This document shows positions 5,247 to 6,096 of a stretch of DNA of 6,096 nt, piece by piece (position 1 is the stretch's first letter; each line of letters starts with the position of its first letter). The translations under genes were made by a program, and so were the position numbers. The stretch is from Phycisphaerales bacterium (GTDB lineage: Bacteria > Planctomycetota > Phycisphaerae > Phycisphaerales > SM1A02), in the NCBI GenBank assembly GCA_007125255.1, contig SLDM01000467.1:1-6096 (forward strand). The letters run 5' to 3'. The notes under the pieces are model-generated. The model ran no database searches, was not told where the DNA came from, and saw only the letters and a program-made list of their open reading frames with translations.

Positions 5247-5252
5247 ATACTA
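5247..5252 (-). promoter_or_regulatory. -10-like hexamer six bases before the YcxB-like start codon
   Basis: On the - strand TAGTAT ends six bases before the ATG at 5240, where a -10 box would place transcription start on the start codon itself. No convincing -35 is seen 16-18 bases upstream. The hexamer is offered only because the gene lacks a Shine-Dalgarno sequence. Confidence 0.2.
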
Positions 5253-5278
5253 CTGGTAGATTCTCAAGGCGACACGGT

Positions 5279-5626
5279 TCACTTGACACGACTGCGAGGC
5301 CATTCAGGGTCGTCCAGGTAAGCTTTCCATTCGGATTCGATGTCTTCACGTGACAGGCCCATACTGTTGCGCAATTGCTTGATTGCTTCATCGGACCAGG
5401 CCTCACGATCAAGCCATTCGATTCGAAGGCGACTCCAGCGGTCCTTCAAGGTTGTCCCTTGCGGTAATGCGAATGTCGGCCGTCTATCGTCCTGCCCAAG
5501 CTGTGTCTTGCAACGTGGACAAACGTCATGACCGAAGAGCAGCAGTTCTGGTTTCTCCTTGGCGCTATGATGCCACTCCGAACCACAGATGGGACACAGC
5601 CAATTGTCACTGTCGCTTCGGTACAA
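5279..5626 (-). CDS. Small double-CxxC (zinc-binding) protein, function unknown; possibly 5'-truncated by a frameshift
   Basis: As an intact frame this is a 115-residue protein starting at TTG. Two CxxC knuckles, C11-x2-C14 (CPICG) and C36-x2-C39 (CPRC), should bind one zinc ion as a ribbon. The C-terminal half (60-110) is charged and probably helical, rich in Trp, Glu and Arg. I do not recognise the family. TTG is the only possible start: the next ATG is at residue 90, and an in-frame TGA lies at 5644-5642. A GAGGGGAG site (5643-5636) ends nine bases before it. The same bases may instead be a damaged G-run: the neighbouring frame upstream reads on smoothly if one G is added, which would extend the protein to an ATG at 5742. 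Local GC is lower than in the other genes (32 of 60 bases at 5521-5580). It precedes the YcxB-like zinc-ribbon gene by 38 bp, so the two may form an operon. Confidence 0.65.
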   Translation of the reverse strand: MYRSDSDNWLCPICGSEWHHSAKEKPELLLFGHDVCPRCKTQLGQDDRRPTFALPQGTTLKDRWSRLRIEWLDREAWSDEAIKQLRNSMGLSREDIESEWKAYLDDPEWPRSRVK

Positions 5627-5742
5627 CTCAAATGGCTCCCCTCAATGAGTTTTTGCAATGAATTGCACGAGCCATCATGCTGTTTCTCCAGCTGGTTGCA
5701 TCCCCGTGATTCCTGGCTGCCCTCGCACGATATCTTCGACAT
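5627..5742 (-). pseudogene. Possible frameshifted 5' part of the small zinc-protein gene
   Basis: On the - strand an ATG at 5742 opens a frame that begins MSKISCEGSQ and runs to SLQKLIEG at the GGGG run (5641-5638). Continuing in that frame leads into unrelated sequence, while adding one G joins it to the downstream frame as LIEGEPFELYR and on to the CPICG knuckle. Third-position GC in the upstream piece is moderate (22 of 34 codons end in G or C), similar to the downstream part as far as I can judge. There is no clear Shine-Dalgarno site before the ATG. A sequencing error, a genuine mutation, programmed slippage and chance remain possible, and I have no homologue to decide. Confidence 0.35.
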
Positions 5743-5990
5743 CTTAACCGCGAAGGAAGCTTCTTCGAAGGCGGCTGGCCTCAGTGCCTGAGATAGTAGC
5801 ACTTCACCCAGCTGTGATGGACGAGCGGCCGACTGACTGGGCGAAGCGGCTGCAGGCGCGGTGGTATTCCAATCAGGGGCGCCAGATAGTGTGCCGCGGG
5901 CCAAAGCGGGCGACAGAAGCGAGCGATACGTTGACGGAGAGCGGCAGGTCACATCCGCGGCCCTTCTGTGGGGCCGGAGAGTTGTGTAGA
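5743..5990. other. Non-coding stretch, nothing recognised
   Basis: I find no gene, RNA or clear regulatory site here. Open frames crossing this stretch on both strands lack recognisable motifs, and the long one on the - strand starts inside the repeat array to the right. If the small zinc protein begins at 5742, or at 5626, its promoter should lie in this stretch, but I could not pick one out. Confidence 0.5.
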
Positions 5991-6096
5991 AGCGACGGAG
6001 CGACGGAGGGGCGAAGCGACAAAGGGAAGGCATCAATGGGGAAAGTGACGGAGTAACTGAGGGTACCAGGGTACGAAGAGGAGGTATCGAGGTATC
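5991..6096. repeat. 8-bp-period repeat array running off the window end
   Basis: Units include agcgacgg (5991 and 5999), aggggcga (6007) and agcgacaa (6015). After a less regular stretch containing gtgacgga come gggtacca (6061), gggtacga (6069) and gaggtatc twice (6081 and 6089). The last copy ends exactly at the last base, so the array probably continues. The period matches the array at 3268-3378 while the unit sequences differ, giving several subfamilies of one periodic repeat type. Confidence 0.85.

Noticed and set aside
4668..5321. 217-residue + strand open frame opposite the YcxB-like gene
   Set aside because: The - strand frame has membrane segments and a clear zinc ribbon, while this one shows no domain or plausible composition.
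5446..6036. 196-residue - strand open frame taken as a whole
   Set aside because: It starts inside the repeat array and overlaps the small zinc-protein gene in another frame; only the stretch 5742-5639 is of interest, as a possible frameshifted 5' part.

Overview
This GC-rich window looks like chromosomal DNA from a planctomycete, probably of the Phycisphaerae/Planctomycetia type. The call rests on three things. The intergenic spaces carry 8-bp-period repeats (gtgacgga / ggcacgga families). One membrane protein ends in a CPKC...CPECGW zinc ribbon of the kind common in that phylum. The cytochrome and SGNH-hydrolase families also fit. The phylum is an inference; no rRNA or marker gene is present.

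Layout from left to right: an NAD-dependent epimerase/dehydratase-family (extended SDR) gene on the + strand (285-1190); a short spacer with an 18-bp tandem repeat; a convergent zinc-dependent alcohol dehydrogenase on the - strand (1270-2382) related to the clostridial/Thermoanaerobacter secondary-alcohol dehydrogenases; a 345-bp divergent spacer with a plausible promoter and operator-like palindrome for the dehydrogenase; a class II (c'/c556-like) cytochrome c lipoprotein on the + strand (2728-3279); a repeat-rich spacer of almost 400 bp; an SGNH-type hydrolase (3668-4483, +); and a likely two-gene - strand unit, in which a small double-CxxC zinc-binding protein (5279-5626) lies upstream of a YcxB-like membrane protein with a zinc ribbon (4554-5240). 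The last 350 bp hold no supportable gene and end in another 8-bp-period array that runs off the window.

The genes do not form one pathway. The alcohol dehydrogenase and the cytochrome are divergent neighbours and both redox proteins, but nothing shows that they are coupled. I see no mobile-element gene, tRNA, rRNA or CRISPR array, and no convincing new multi-gene system. The most useful leads are: a probable frameshift at a G-run that may have split the small zinc protein; the alcohol dehydrogenase combining secondary-ADH sequence with a four-cysteine structural-zinc loop and an NAD-type acidic residue; the 8-bp-period repeats, including a 19-mer present three times and an array that supplies the last codons of the cytochrome gene; and two genes with no Shine-Dalgarno sequence but a -10-like hexamer just upstream of the ATG.
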